Source: Paragonimus skrjabini miyazakii
Lineage: Eukaryota; Platyhelminthes; Trematoda; Plagiorchiida; Troglotrematidae
Length of the DNA stretch: 64,000 nucleotides
NCBI GenBank assembly: GCA_014338405.1
Contig: JTDE01002469.1
Span: forward strand, 8,161-72,160
Reading direction: 5' to 3'
A program made the position numbers and the translations under genes. Numbering within the stretch: the first letter of the stretch is position 1; each line of letters begins with the position of its first letter. This document shows positions 57,701 through 64,000 of this stretch, in pieces. A model generated the notes under the pieces. It worked only from the letters and a program-made list of their open reading frames with translations. It did not search any database and was not told the origin of the DNA.

Positions 57701-60700
57701 AATATAAGGTAATAACTAAACGAAACTAGGGGTTATCCAATGGATGAATTCTTTTCATGATGAAAGTTGATTGGATGTGAGCGTGACTGACTCACGATTT
57801 TTTTCAATAAGAACCGAATCTACCAGCTAACTCAGCTGCGCAGAAAAGGCTATACTGACAGAAAGGAAAGATTGTGTAAAGTGAAAACGGACGAGCATAC
57901 TCCAAAGTGGGTAGAAGACACAGTGGCAAACTCGTTGGATAATGGTACACAACGGTTGTGAAATATGATGCCCTCATAAGACGTACACATATAAAAGATA
58001 AGAAAATCGGTGTTAGGTAATTGTTGTTGTGTTGTGTCTACGAAAGCTTAAAGTTTCCAAGTCTGAGTACTGCGGTACATTATCGATGTCACCACCAAAC
58101 AGCTTCATATGCCTAATGGGCAGTTGACTGACACTTTTCAACCGCCAGTTGTGAATTGTACCCATATTCCATACGGACCTGTACACTTCTCAACTGAGGA
58201 TTGCCACCATCGCTTTACGTTAGCGATACAATTATGATTGATGACTGAAACTAAATCAAAAAGTAAGTTAAATATCAAATGCTTTAGAAGAAACCGACAT
58301 CAGATACTACCAAGGTCCGCTTGGCCTGAACCAAGGCGTCAAGTGTGCATGCACCTCAACGGCATCAGAGAAGCCGTTCAAGTCAGGTATATTTAACTGC
58401 GTAACTGCGTTTTTAGGAAGGTTGAACGCAACGAAAAACAGTATGACTAAAGGGCTTACAAAATATATACCATAGTAAAAAACAGTAACCTCCCGGAGCT
58501 GTACCCAAAACTGTTATTTAGATAAAACGAAAAGTGTCCAGTTAAGATCACGGTGAATGTAAGACAAGCAAAATTGGATGCATTAAAATGAAACGACTCA
58601 ATTCATATGCACTGGTACATACTGTTTCACATCAGTTCTATACGGACAGCAGATAACTGATACCTTAGTGTTGTACTACGTAAGTTTTCAAACCTACGGT
58701 GTATCATCAAATAGACGGGTGTGAATTTTTCAACATGTAATTGAAATAGGAAGAACTCAATATAAAGCAGAAGGACAATCACACACAGCTTCCATAACTC
58801 AGACAGAATGTGAACATTCCACCATATAGATACAATCACCGGATACACCAACGGCGTCATGAATAAACACAACTTCACGCCAAATAACACAGGCCATTAA
58901 CTGTAACTCGGGACCAGCGACCCTGTGTGCATTACTAAGCAGACGCTTACAGATGTGACCTTAAGTACAAAACAGAATTCCAGTACGCACCCATATTAAA
59001 GTACGGTAATATTGTTAATCTAGACATAAAACGACATTTTGTCCGTCAAAATTGTCCACAAGATACACTGAAAATAGGTCATCAACATAACCAACAAAAA
59101 AGGAAAAACTAAAGCAAACAAGCAACGGCACGATTACAACTTATTAAGGTACGAACAGCCGCGTTGGATGAAGTCGATGGATGACACCTGTCAGGTTGTA
59201 AACCTATTATCCAAATCGCCAGCCGGAAACTCTACATGATATACTGGTGTGCTGTGGTCAACAGTGTGCCAACGTGCAGCTAGTCACTAGCTCTCCTGAC
59301 CAACCTTAGTTATTGGGTTGTTCCCGTTAGTGTTGCAGTGAACGGTGGTTGGTCTTGCAATACCGTGTGAGTAAGCTTATGACTGAAGATTTATGTTCTA
59401 GGTCGAAGTGAATCACACCAGAGCTACAAAAGGCTGACAAAACTGCTAGGCCAATAAGCAACCAGTTTTCAAAATATAGTATTTTTCCCCTGACGCGAAC
59501 ACTGAAGAGATCAGATTTAGCGTCTGTTCAACATTAAATACCGAAGTGTCAAACGATTTATTTAACCAAACGGTAAATCCACCTTGGTGGACCGAAATAA
59601 CTTGCACCAGTTCCGCAATGGAAGAAGCTTAAGAACAACACACCTTTCATTACCTTCTACATAATAACTGGCAAACTTTGATCTAGCCATCTGGTCACGA
59701 TACCTTTGATCGCGGCCCAATCAAAGTCACTGTTTTATTTATTCAAAAAAGATTAACATTTAGCATGATCATAAGCATAACTTGAGAGGTGCATACAGCG
59801 ATACTTTTTAAAAGATATCTCGTAAAAGGAAGGCAGTTTTTTGATAGATGTTTGAAGAAATCAGGTATAACTCGTGTACAAATACAGCACTATTGGGAGT
59901 AAGTATAGAGATGTGATTCAGTTGTAACCAGAAAGTGAACTAGATAGGTACGCAGGATATAAATGAAGAAATAAGTTGAAGATAGAATGGTTGACTTTGA
60001 AATGTGTCTACGAAAGAAAAATGTGGGTTCACAGACCTTGATAAGAGGTTAAAATCTATTTTCAGACCTGTATAAACTAGGGGTATGCAATAGGATGGGG
60101 GATAATGCAAGTGTAAGTAAAATGAATCCACTATCGAGGATTTGACAACCACCACAATCGGGCTGTATAGCATATCAGATCTATAACTCTAAAAGATAGA
60201 AAAGCGTACATTTGAACCACTTTAACTTGAAGAAAATAAATGATCCTAGGTATTCTACACAGTCATAATGAAGCCGCTGGGCCACATTAACGTGACGGGT
60301 TAGAGAACTCATGATTTAGCGGATGCGAATCAAAGTGCGCATAAGGGTTGCGTTGAAATGAGAAAAAAATATTTTGATCAAAAAGCTAGTTGAAGTCAGC
60401 GAACAACGTTGAATTGAACATAACGCGATCATGTACGGCTAACTTAAAAGATTGGACACTTGTGCTATATGCTTGAAGGAAGACTATGACAGAAGAATGA
60501 GGTGAAATAAATAAAGCAGTTAGATGGAAGCATTAAGATTAAAACAACGGAATGCTTATGCGTGCATATATTTATCGTTCATCACCTTTGGAAGTGGCTG
60601 AGTTTGAAGGTTGGTCTCCACAGTACAACAATTGGGTATCCGAAAGTCACAGTTTGGATAACCAGCGGTTGAGTAATAAGCAAACGAGTAAAGACGACTG

Positions 60701-62615
60701 AACGACAAAAGCGTTTTGATGTATATTCATATGAAAGTACGACACGACGGGTTAACAAGGGTGCGTTGAGTACACTATTTACTTTAACGAACGTAATCTG
60801 TCAGTTTGTAGATTTGAAGTAAAAACTGAAACCGAAGTTTAAAAAATGAACCTGTTGATGCGCTGACTTGTGGGAGACAAGTCCCCTGTTATTTTCTGGT
60901 CGCTGCGGTGTTCTTTTACGTCAACCCCAGATTTCGTAGATAATTTTACAAATTAACCGATTGGGCAGTGTGAGACGCATATGTCCTAGATAACAAAAGT
61001 AAGTGCGAGGGTGTATGCTAGATGTGGAGGTGTTCAGATTAATCTCCGTGAAGACCCGTCGTCCGAAAATCTAACTGTTCACAAGATAACTCCACAATAT
61101 TAGGAGGATTATACACAATCAGCAAATCTCAAAAGATAATCGGCCAAACATTTCCGCACAGACAGGCCATGTTTCGGGACTACATTCCAAAACAGAACGT
61201 AAAATGCAGAATACGCCTATCCTTTCGTAAAAAGACGTCTTTCGGTCGCCAAGTGCCACAGGCTGACAAACGCTATTCTGACATATGTGGAGCCAGTTCG
61301 GATCATCTGACCCACACCTTTATCAAAACCGATACAACTGCCCATGTGAACGAAAATGTTCACCAATCCTAACACACCAGCATCAAGGATGAACATGGGC
61401 GCAATCCATTATCAATTTGGAGTCGCAGTAGGTCCCGTCATCTGAAACTTTTGCCTGACCGTTTAACATCAACGGGTGCAGTTGGATAAATTAAGGTGAC
61501 TCAGGACATATCTCCACGTGACTATACTTTTAATGTCCCTTATCAGGCGGTGAAACGTATGGAATTCAAAATGTGACGTCCGATTAACCAATATGATCGA
61601 AAACTACCAATTTTGTCGGACAGATAGAACATTGTCTATGCCGTACTCCAACACAACATCCAACACAATATATTGTTTGACAGCCACAACAGTTAAATGA
61701 ATCCGATGTTTAAAAAAATGAATATATATCATAACATATAAAGAAGACGTCTCATGATTAAGTACGCAACTAGAGTTTGATTAGAATAAGTTCCAAAAGA
61801 TCAAAGCGCAAAACAAAAGAAGAACCACCGGCAGCAATGTCAGTTAGAGATAATTTCAAAACATGCACCGGTATTTAAGTTGGAAAAAACGCAATTAGAG
61901 CAAACGGAAAAGATACAAAACGAGGTCTGGTGTCTATAAATATAAATCATGAAGTGATACGGGACGACTGACCAGAAGCGATTGATCGAACTCACCTTTA
62001 ACGGGTGAAGCATGTATTGGAGAATCATTGCGAAATGCCCCGCAGCCCTTTTCAGCATGATACAGACAATTTAGGATAGGGTTATATACAACACTTATTC
62101 GAGGCTGCAAGCACTTAAAAGGAGAAAAATAATTACCACTCGATGCACGTAGTAGCCGATGGAAACACATACGAACGGAAACCTGAAGATAGGTTAACAT
62201 GAGGAATCAATGATGCACATTTTACTTGCTGACAAAATTAGAAGTTCCGTCAATAGGATCGATGATCCACGTGGGATCATCTGTCAGAACTGCGTTGCCA
62301 GTGTACCCCTCCTCTGCAATGATTCTTGGCCAGGTTGTAAAATCTTGAGTAACTTACTTATGACCAGGATAAAGTGAGAGGATTTCTGTTTTCAAGAGTT
62401 CCTCAACATTTTTGTCAACTTCCGTAACTAAATCGGCGTACGAAGCTTTCTCATCTACATTTAAAGGTACATCGTAATTTTCTCTGATGAGCTATTCAGT
62501 TAAACATGGTGAGTTGAATAAGAAAACTTACAGCACCAGCCTTTAGAGCTAGATCTTTCACAAGCTGCACGCTGACCATTCGGTTCAAAAATATTTCAAG
62601 GTCACGCTGGCTCAT
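31867..62615 (-). CDS. IMPA1: Inositol monophosphatase (IMPA-like), split gene over about 31 kb
   Basis: It hydrolyses inositol monophosphates to free inositol, closing the phosphoinositide recycling step; the enzyme is cytosolic, Mg2+-dependent and lithium-sensitive in animals. Exons on the minus strand: 62615-62532, 62491-62358, 62324-62226, 62182-62137, 62104-61973, [one short exon not found], 41850-41663, 31973-31867. All mapped introns are GT-AG: 40, 33, 43 and 32 bp, then about 20.1 kb, then 9,689 bp. Mapped exons give 263 codons, and phase requires the missing exon to be 3n+2 bp. With 14-25 codons there, the length matches the family (about 277). Both signatures are intact: TWIIDPIDGTSNFVS (metal ligands Asp95, Ile97, Asp98, with Glu77 in IIAEEG) and HCWDYAAALLIVFEAGG. 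I see no lesion, so the gene looks functional. The symbol follows the animal orthologue. Confidence 0.93.
32495..32805. repeat. Imperfect direct repeat, period 173 bp
   Basis: 'gattgcggacaac' at 32554 recurs at 32727. Both units then carry 'cccaacgagatcg(a/g)accaacg', and earlier 'ctcggcggaata' versus 'ctcggtggaata'. On the minus strand the shared core reads 'ggttcgatctcgttggg', reminiscent of a box B. Origin unknown. Lies in the last IMPase intron. Confidence 0.55.
32806..35542. other. IMPase intron sequence, no recognised element
   Basis: Apart from short open frames, nothing identifiable. A G10 run lies near 32869. Confidence 0.4.
35543..35562 (-). repeat. (GAAT)n tail
   Basis: Five 4-bp units, positioned as the 3' tail of the minus-strand LINE that follows at higher coordinates. 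Confidence 0.6.
35563..36930 (-). pseudogene. LINE reverse transcriptase and C-terminus (RTE/CR1-type), decayed
   Basis: Minus strand, in shifting frames: VYGQLSRAFNTFSGVRQG (the 'SGVRQGCP.SPFLF' RT box, about 36620-36540), then HFVMRDTLEGALEESNVLSV, the ..ADD.. region disrupted near 36450, then TYL..TFSSTGNIADVIASR and LVKTRC with FGF-type 'LLYGFE.W..R..D' remnants (36306-36064), then LQWLDHVLRMSPKRLPHG (35935-35880), the 'L.WLGHVLRM' C-terminal motif of invertebrate LINEs. At least four frame changes. It ends in (GAAT)n. It lies inside the last IMPase intron, in the gene's own orientation. Confidence 0.85.
37530..38060 (+). mobile_element. LINE 3' end: ORF end, 3' UTR and GAT-rich tail
   Basis: The plus frame EVEVTWHRGMKSITKDKLGS... 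resembles the C-terminal 'W.R.MK..TK.LG' end of invertebrate LINE ORFs. From 37830 the sequence parallels 48940-49207: 'gaaagccacaaagaagctg', 'gctcggttgtttacttgca', 'aaccactgatgtactgc', then a GAT-rich tail. A 3' UTR family with at least three copies in the window. Confidence 0.55.
38061..41662. other. IMPase intron sequence, no recognised element
   Basis: The longest frame is 130 codons on the minus strand (39111-38719) and has no domain. No SINE or LINE motif seen. Confidence 0.4.
41663..41850 (-). CDS. IMPA1: IMPase penultimate exon
   Basis: 188 bp with acceptor ttctgtctcag and donor GATG/GTGAGT. STKNTPVSPQYSVRTMGSAA, LHICQVAAGSGDVFYEFGIH, CWDYAAALLIVFEAGGYCCN, FD. It contains the second family signature, whose Asp (WD) is the general-base/metal ligand. 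It enters in phase 2, so it cannot follow exon 5 directly. Confidence 0.95.
41851..42694. other. IMPase intron sequence, no recognised element
   Basis: Nothing identifiable. Confidence 0.4.
42695..42754. repeat. (TA)n microsatellite
   Basis: About 60 bp of alternating TA with one interruption ('taatata'). Confidence 0.95.
42755..44080. other. IMPase intron sequence, no recognised element
   Basis: No gene or repeat family recognised. The missing IMPase exon could lie anywhere in 41851-61972. Confidence 0.4.
44081..44345 (+). mobile_element. SINE-A copy with an upstream module
   Basis: The head 'ggcttcgtagcttggctgg' (box A, about 44210) and 'ctggttcgaatccag' (box B, about 44258) are followed by the SINE-A tail ('acagttggatcttatctag', 'cataaatctgccaagctact'). 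Upstream, 44081-44200 holds another box-A-like stretch ('gtggtgtaacagtgg') and a module shared with 47613-47676. The copy may be a dimeric form. Confidence 0.75.
44346..45499 (+). other. Unassigned open frames upstream of Gypsy integrase remnant
   Basis: Plus frames at 44623-45009 and 44972-45391 are open for 128 and 139 codons. CHRCERHRCFKNL near 44995 is faintly zinc-knuckle-like, so this could be older Gypsy sequence, but no catalytic motif is visible. Confidence 0.3.
45500..45935 (+). pseudogene. Ty3/Gypsy integrase C-terminal remnant
   Basis: FEAPFELGDQVWLH (45658-45699, the 'F..GD.VWL' box), then a GPY/F-like stretch with stops, then SMVVHYDKLEPD (45828-45863, the 'VVH.DRLKP' end). These are the last two blocks of a Gypsy integrase. 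Core, RNase H and RT are missing or unrecognisable upstream. Confidence 0.7.
45936..47612. other. Mostly unassigned intron sequence
   Basis: Around 46680-46720 the minus strand reads 'gagttcaattcccggg', a good box B, but no box A at tRNA spacing was confirmed. It may be the stub of another tRNA-derived repeat. Confidence 0.3.
47613..48003 (+). mobile_element. SINE-B copy, best-preserved promoter boxes
   Basis: Box A 'tggcgcagtgg' at 47774-47784 and box B 'ggttcaagtcc' at 47818-47828 are at tRNA spacing. Followed by 'ctgacgagctccaatgag', 'gcttcttttcgaaaggggt', 'tgcgatcaattgcgggtca' and the end 'gactactcatcagta'. The first 64 bp (from 'ggatcatttggtgg') are shared with 44130-44195. Confidence 0.85.
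48004..48899. other. No recognised feature
   Basis: AT-rich intron sequence with nothing identifiable. Confidence 0.4.
48900..49207 (+). mobile_element. LINE 3' end with (GAT)n tail
   Basis: 'gaaagccgtgaggaagctg' ... 'gctcggttgtttgtttgca' ... 'ggtgtaggcgccctgatg' ... 'aaccactgatgtattgctg' then 'atgatgatgatgatg'. Same family as 37830-38060 and 21335-21517. Confidence 0.65.
49208..52521. other. IMPase intron sequence, no recognised element
   Basis: A 145-codon minus frame at 51989-51552 is hydrophobic and AT-rich, with no domain recognised. Confidence 0.4.
52522..52713 (+). repeat. 5' LTR (192 bp)
   Basis: Starts TGTCATATATT, ends TTCGTTACA. TATA-like 'ccatatattatcc' near 52575 and ATTAAA at about 52644 suggest U3 and the polyadenylation signal. 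Confidence 0.95.
52714..52732 (+). promoter_or_regulatory. Atypical primer-binding region, possible self-priming site
   Basis: Only 19 nt separate the LTR from the Gag ATG, and they lack the TGG that pairs with a tRNA CCA end. Bases 52716-52728 (ttaatcaatcaga) are the exact reverse complement of 56415-56427 in the 3' LTR; the 5' LTR copy (52636-52648) matches at 11 of 13. Confidence 0.45.
52733..56276 (+). pseudogene. Gag-Pol polyprotein of the Ty3/Gypsy element, five stops and a frameshift
   Basis: One frame runs from the ATG at 52733 through Pol. Gag ends with two exact C-x2-C-x4-H-x4-C knuckles: CFFCGYDRHPRHKC and CKSCGKQGHYQKVC (about 53340-53445). The protease has ALVDTGSSESYVSE. The RT has VDYSQTINQFTYLDAYPLPR, FSTLDLQSAYHQIPI, RRIPFGVTNGVACF and FVYVDNITVCG (Y-x-D-N at the catalytic box). 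RNase H has ETDASD, EKEAYAIIEAIRKWRHYL, LLTDQRSD and PGSDNPAADTLSR. Integrase has the HHCC finger (HDSLCHPG...CSVCSQLK), DFKGPIP, HSDRGSTFMS, then, in a second frame, YNPQCNGQVERLNG and a GPY/F-like end (TPGPVLYRK). Lesions: stops at 52970, 53078, 54464, 54482 and 55607, plus a small frame-shifting deletion near 55600 between the second Asp and the Glu of the integrase. Confidence 0.93.
56289..56300 (+). promoter_or_regulatory. Polypurine tract
   Basis: 'ggcgggggagaa' immediately before the 3' LTR. Confidence 0.85.
56301..56492 (+). repeat. 3' LTR (192 bp)
   Basis: TG...CA, same length as the 5' LTR. Carries 'tctgattgattaa' at 56415-56427. Confidence 0.95.
56493..61972. other. IMPase intron 5 sequence, no recognised element
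   Basis: About 5.5 kb without an identifiable repeat. Short frames at 58890-58627 (minus) and 61169-61372 (plus) have no domain. Confidence 0.4.
61973..62104 (-). CDS. IMPA1: IMPase exon 5
   Basis: 132 bp after a 32 bp intron (acceptor gtgcttgcag). PRISVVYNPILNCLYHAEKG, CGAFRNDSPIHASPVK, GEFDQSLL: the 'GVVY.P....Y.A..G.GAF.N..PI..S' block. Donor taken as CTTCTG/GTCAGT, phase 0. A later GT (CCC/GTATCA) is possible. Confidence 0.9.
62137..62182 (-). CDS. IMPA1: IMPase exon 4
   Basis: 46 bp after a 43 bp intron. (K)FPFVCVSIGYYVHRV, matching 'RFPFVAVSIG..V' of the family. Donor GTG/GTAATT. Confidence 0.93.
62226..62324 (-). CDS. IMPA1: IMPase exon 3 (active-site exon)
   Basis: 99 bp after a 33 bp intron. 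(K)IIAEEGYTGNAVLTDDP then TWIIDPIDGTSNFVS: carries the catalytic Glu and the DPIDGT metal-binding motif. Donor CAA/GTAAAA. Confidence 0.95.
62358..62491 (-). CDS. IMPA1: IMPase exon 2
   Basis: 134 bp after a 40 bp intron. LIRENYDVPLNVDEKASYAD, LVTEVDKNVEELLKTEILSL, YPGH: the 'K...DLVTE.D..VE..L...I...YP.H' block. The acceptor 'aactgaatag' is chosen over 'catcag' because only it keeps the frame. Donor CATAA/GTAAGT. Confidence 0.92.
62532..62615 (-). CDS. IMPA1: IMPase exon 1
   Basis: 84 bp, 28 codons: MSQRDLEIFLNRMVSVQLVK then DLALKAGA, the N-terminal helix of the family ('A..LA..AGE'). ATG at 62615 chosen because the ATG four bases earlier (62619) opens only five codons. Donor GCT/GTAAGT, phase 0. 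Confidence 0.85.
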
Positions 62616-62629
62616 TCATCGAACAACTG
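62616..62629 (-). promoter_or_regulatory. 3' splice site just upstream of the IMPase ATG
   Basis: On the minus strand 'aattgaaattgtttcag' ends at 62627, leaving an 11-nt leader before the ATG. It is either the end of a 5'-UTR intron or a spliced-leader trans-splicing acceptor, as flukes use. A five-codon upstream ORF (ATG at 62619) overlaps the start. Confidence 0.5.
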
Positions 62630-62864
62630 AAACAATTTCAATTTCAAATCTGGGAATTGATAGGAGCCTATGTCTGTTAGCGTCCATATGTCCAACTGAT
62701 GTGATTCATAAGTTGGTCACATTACGTTTTCCAACGATGCTATGTGTTCAGTAAGTGAACTAGGTGTGGGTATAAAAAGAGACGAAGTGGCTAATCCTAG
62801 TTGCCATGATAGACAGAAATAAAATCCTACCTCAATAAGTGCGAAACAAGAAGAAGCTTTAGTT
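62630..62864 (-). other. IMPase upstream region
   Basis: About 235 bp between the 3' splice site ahead of the start codon and a LINE fragment. A 'tataaaaag' at 62771-62779 is on the plus strand, the wrong orientation for this gene. No promoter motif is assigned. Confidence 0.3.
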
Positions 62865-63140
62865 TCAACACACCTCTATCTCCCTTTTGAATACATTCAC
62901 GTTCGAGGCCTCAGCGATGTTTGCGGACCATTTATTCCACGAGCTGACTAGCCGGTTGGTGAAAAAATTGAACCGAAAGGCCAATCTCCGTCTTGTTTTC
63001 TCCACTGTGCATCTGTGATCTCCCAACCCTTGGCGCCGTCGCATCAGAAACAAACACGCTACAGTACTTTTGCCCGTGTGATGGTGAATGTTGTACACTT
63101 CGATTAGGTCCTATCTTACCTTCCGTCGTTCGATTTCAGC
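62865..63140 (-). pseudogene. LINE ORF2 C-terminal fragment
   Basis: Minus strand: ERIAEIERRKVR, stop, DLIEVYNIHHHTGK (the 'RRxRGDLIEVYNI' block), then LGDHRCTVEKTRRRLAFRF, NFFTNRLVSSWNKWSANI, AEASNVNVFKREI. This is the canonical C-terminal signature of CR1/jockey-type LINEs ('R..FF..RVV..WN.LP..VV.A..VN.FK..LD'). It ends in a stop at 62865. It sits about 250 bp upstream of the IMPase start codon. Confidence 0.85.
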
Positions 63141-63316
63141 GATTCGTTCACGGGTTCGATGTTGGAGGCCCAGGTCACCCGAATATAGTCAGTTTGTACG
63201 TTTTGTTGACCTGGAAGGCAGTCGTCATAAACGGGGTGTAGCGCTGCTCTTGAAGGTTATGAAGAGCATTGAGAACAGAGTACACTACTAATCTAACAGA
63301 ACAGAGTAAAGTAACT

Positions 63317-63390
<74 letters not shown>
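63317..63390. repeat. (ATC)n microsatellite
   Basis: About 24 perfect ATC units; on the minus strand (GAT)n. It directly follows (minus strand) the LINE fragment at 63405-63640 and may be its expanded 3' tail. Confidence 0.97.
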
Positions 63391-63404
63391 AGACAGCAAT
63401 ACAA

Positions 63405-63640
63405 TACAGCAATACAACCTTTAGTAGGTGGGAATCTAATAACTCTTTGAAACGGTCCCTGTAAGGGCGGCCAACAACCTCCAATAAAAGGTCGCTTCAG
63501 TGGTTGATAACACTGTTAGAGAAGAACTGTTGCCTAAGGAAGCCATTTTGGTGGCTATTCGCCGGACGCGTTCAGTGACAAGTATGTCCTTCAAACCGCT
63601 GCATACCACTTGATGAAAATGCACAAGCAGTGGTCATATA
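63405..63640 (-). pseudogene. LINE ORF2 fragment ending in an expanded (GAT)n tail
   Basis: Minus strand: CSGLKDILVTERVRRIATKM (compare '..KDI..LERVQRRATKM' of CR1-type LINEs), then decayed sequence, then GRPYRDRFKELLDSHLLK, leading into the microsatellite. Frameshifted and truncated. Confidence 0.6.
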
Positions 63641-64000
63641 TAGACCCCATAGAGCGACTGAAACACATGCCCACCCATGGGGGAAAGGCTCGTTTCTATC
63701 GTCCCAAGAGTCCCAAATCCATTTTTGGCGGCCATCTGGTGGTGTTAAATAAAGGATAAACCGGTTGACCGCAAAATCCCTAAGACAAACTTTATCGGTA
63801 TCCAATGCAGTCTGTGCGCCATGTTTCATGAATTGGTTCCTGGGTTTTCCTCCGAGCGACAAATGTACACGCTCGCTGTTGTTTAGATACTCCAGTCATC
63901 CGCCCGGCATTCAATACGGCCAAGCACTGGGATCGCAAGCGTTCCAGATTTTTAACCCGTCAACATAAAGAAGGGCGTTTTTAGTCGTAAGGTCAGGAAG
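63641..64000. other. Probable continuation of the LINE, not resolved
   Basis: The minus frame 63862-63572 is open for 96 codons without a clear motif. The window ends here. Confidence 0.3.

Noticed and set aside
62771..62779. TATA box for the IMPase gene
   Set aside because: 'tataaaaag' is on the plus strand while the gene is on the minus strand.
63175..63484. Frames with poly-Met or poly-Asp runs
   Set aside because: Translations of the (ATC)n microsatellite.
1..64000. CRISPR array, rRNA, bacterial operon or prophage
   Set aside because: No spaced direct repeats of CRISPR type, no rRNA core sequence, and all identifiable genes are eukaryotic with introns.

Overview
The window is AT-leaning eukaryotic DNA, most likely from a parasitic flatworm (a digenean fluke is the best guess). 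Three things support this. The one clearly identifiable host gene has a run of 32-43 bp introns at its 5' end followed by introns of 10-20 kb, a pattern described in schistosomes. The repeats are typical of flukes: Penelope-like, APE-type LINE, Ty3/Gypsy and tRNA-derived SINE copies. There are no bacterial operons. The genus cannot be fixed from the sequence alone.

Host genes. The main gene is an inositol monophosphatase (IMPA-like) on the minus strand, from ATG at 62615 to stop at 31867. Five 5' exons lie within 650 bp. A catalytic exon at 41663-41850 and a terminal exon at 31867-31973 follow, separated by about 20 kb and 9.7 kb of repeat-filled intron. One short exon between exon 5 and the 41663 exon was not located. 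Splice-bounded coding exons of unrecognised genes also occur at 4554-4971 (minus, with a 35 bp intron, C-terminus faintly RAWUL-like), 9365-9615 (minus, membrane segment), 18018-18425 (plus) and 30308-30592 (minus). Weaker candidates are at 459-583 and 7724-7865.

Mobile DNA by region. 0.9-4.35 kb: a decayed Penelope-like element whose reverse transcriptase and GIY-YIG endonuclease are split by a 1.9 kb composite insertion with inverted hammerhead-like ends and a central fold-back. 7-28 kb: many copies of a tRNA-derived SINE ('SINE-B'), including two inverted copies with about 6 differences in 410 bp. 14.0-14.9 kb: a perfect palindrome of a second SINE ('SINE-A') around an N gap, flanked by a 12 bp direct repeat. 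22.3-24.3 kb: an internally deleted Ty3/Gypsy element. 26.8-27.6 and 35.5-36.9 kb: LINE endonuclease and reverse transcriptase relics. 52.5-56.5 kb: a nearly full-length Ty3/Gypsy element with 192 bp LTRs, lying antisense in the large IMPA intron. 62.9-63.6 kb: two LINE C-terminal fragments and an (ATC)n tract next to the IMPA 5' end.

The window therefore reads as one long TE-expanded housekeeping gene plus isolated exons of its neighbours in a matrix of decayed transposons. The most unusual signals are the micro-intron/giant-intron contrast, a 13-nt complementarity between the Gypsy leader and its own LTR that suggests self-priming, the palindromic SINE quartet, and the fold-back insertion inside the Penelope element.
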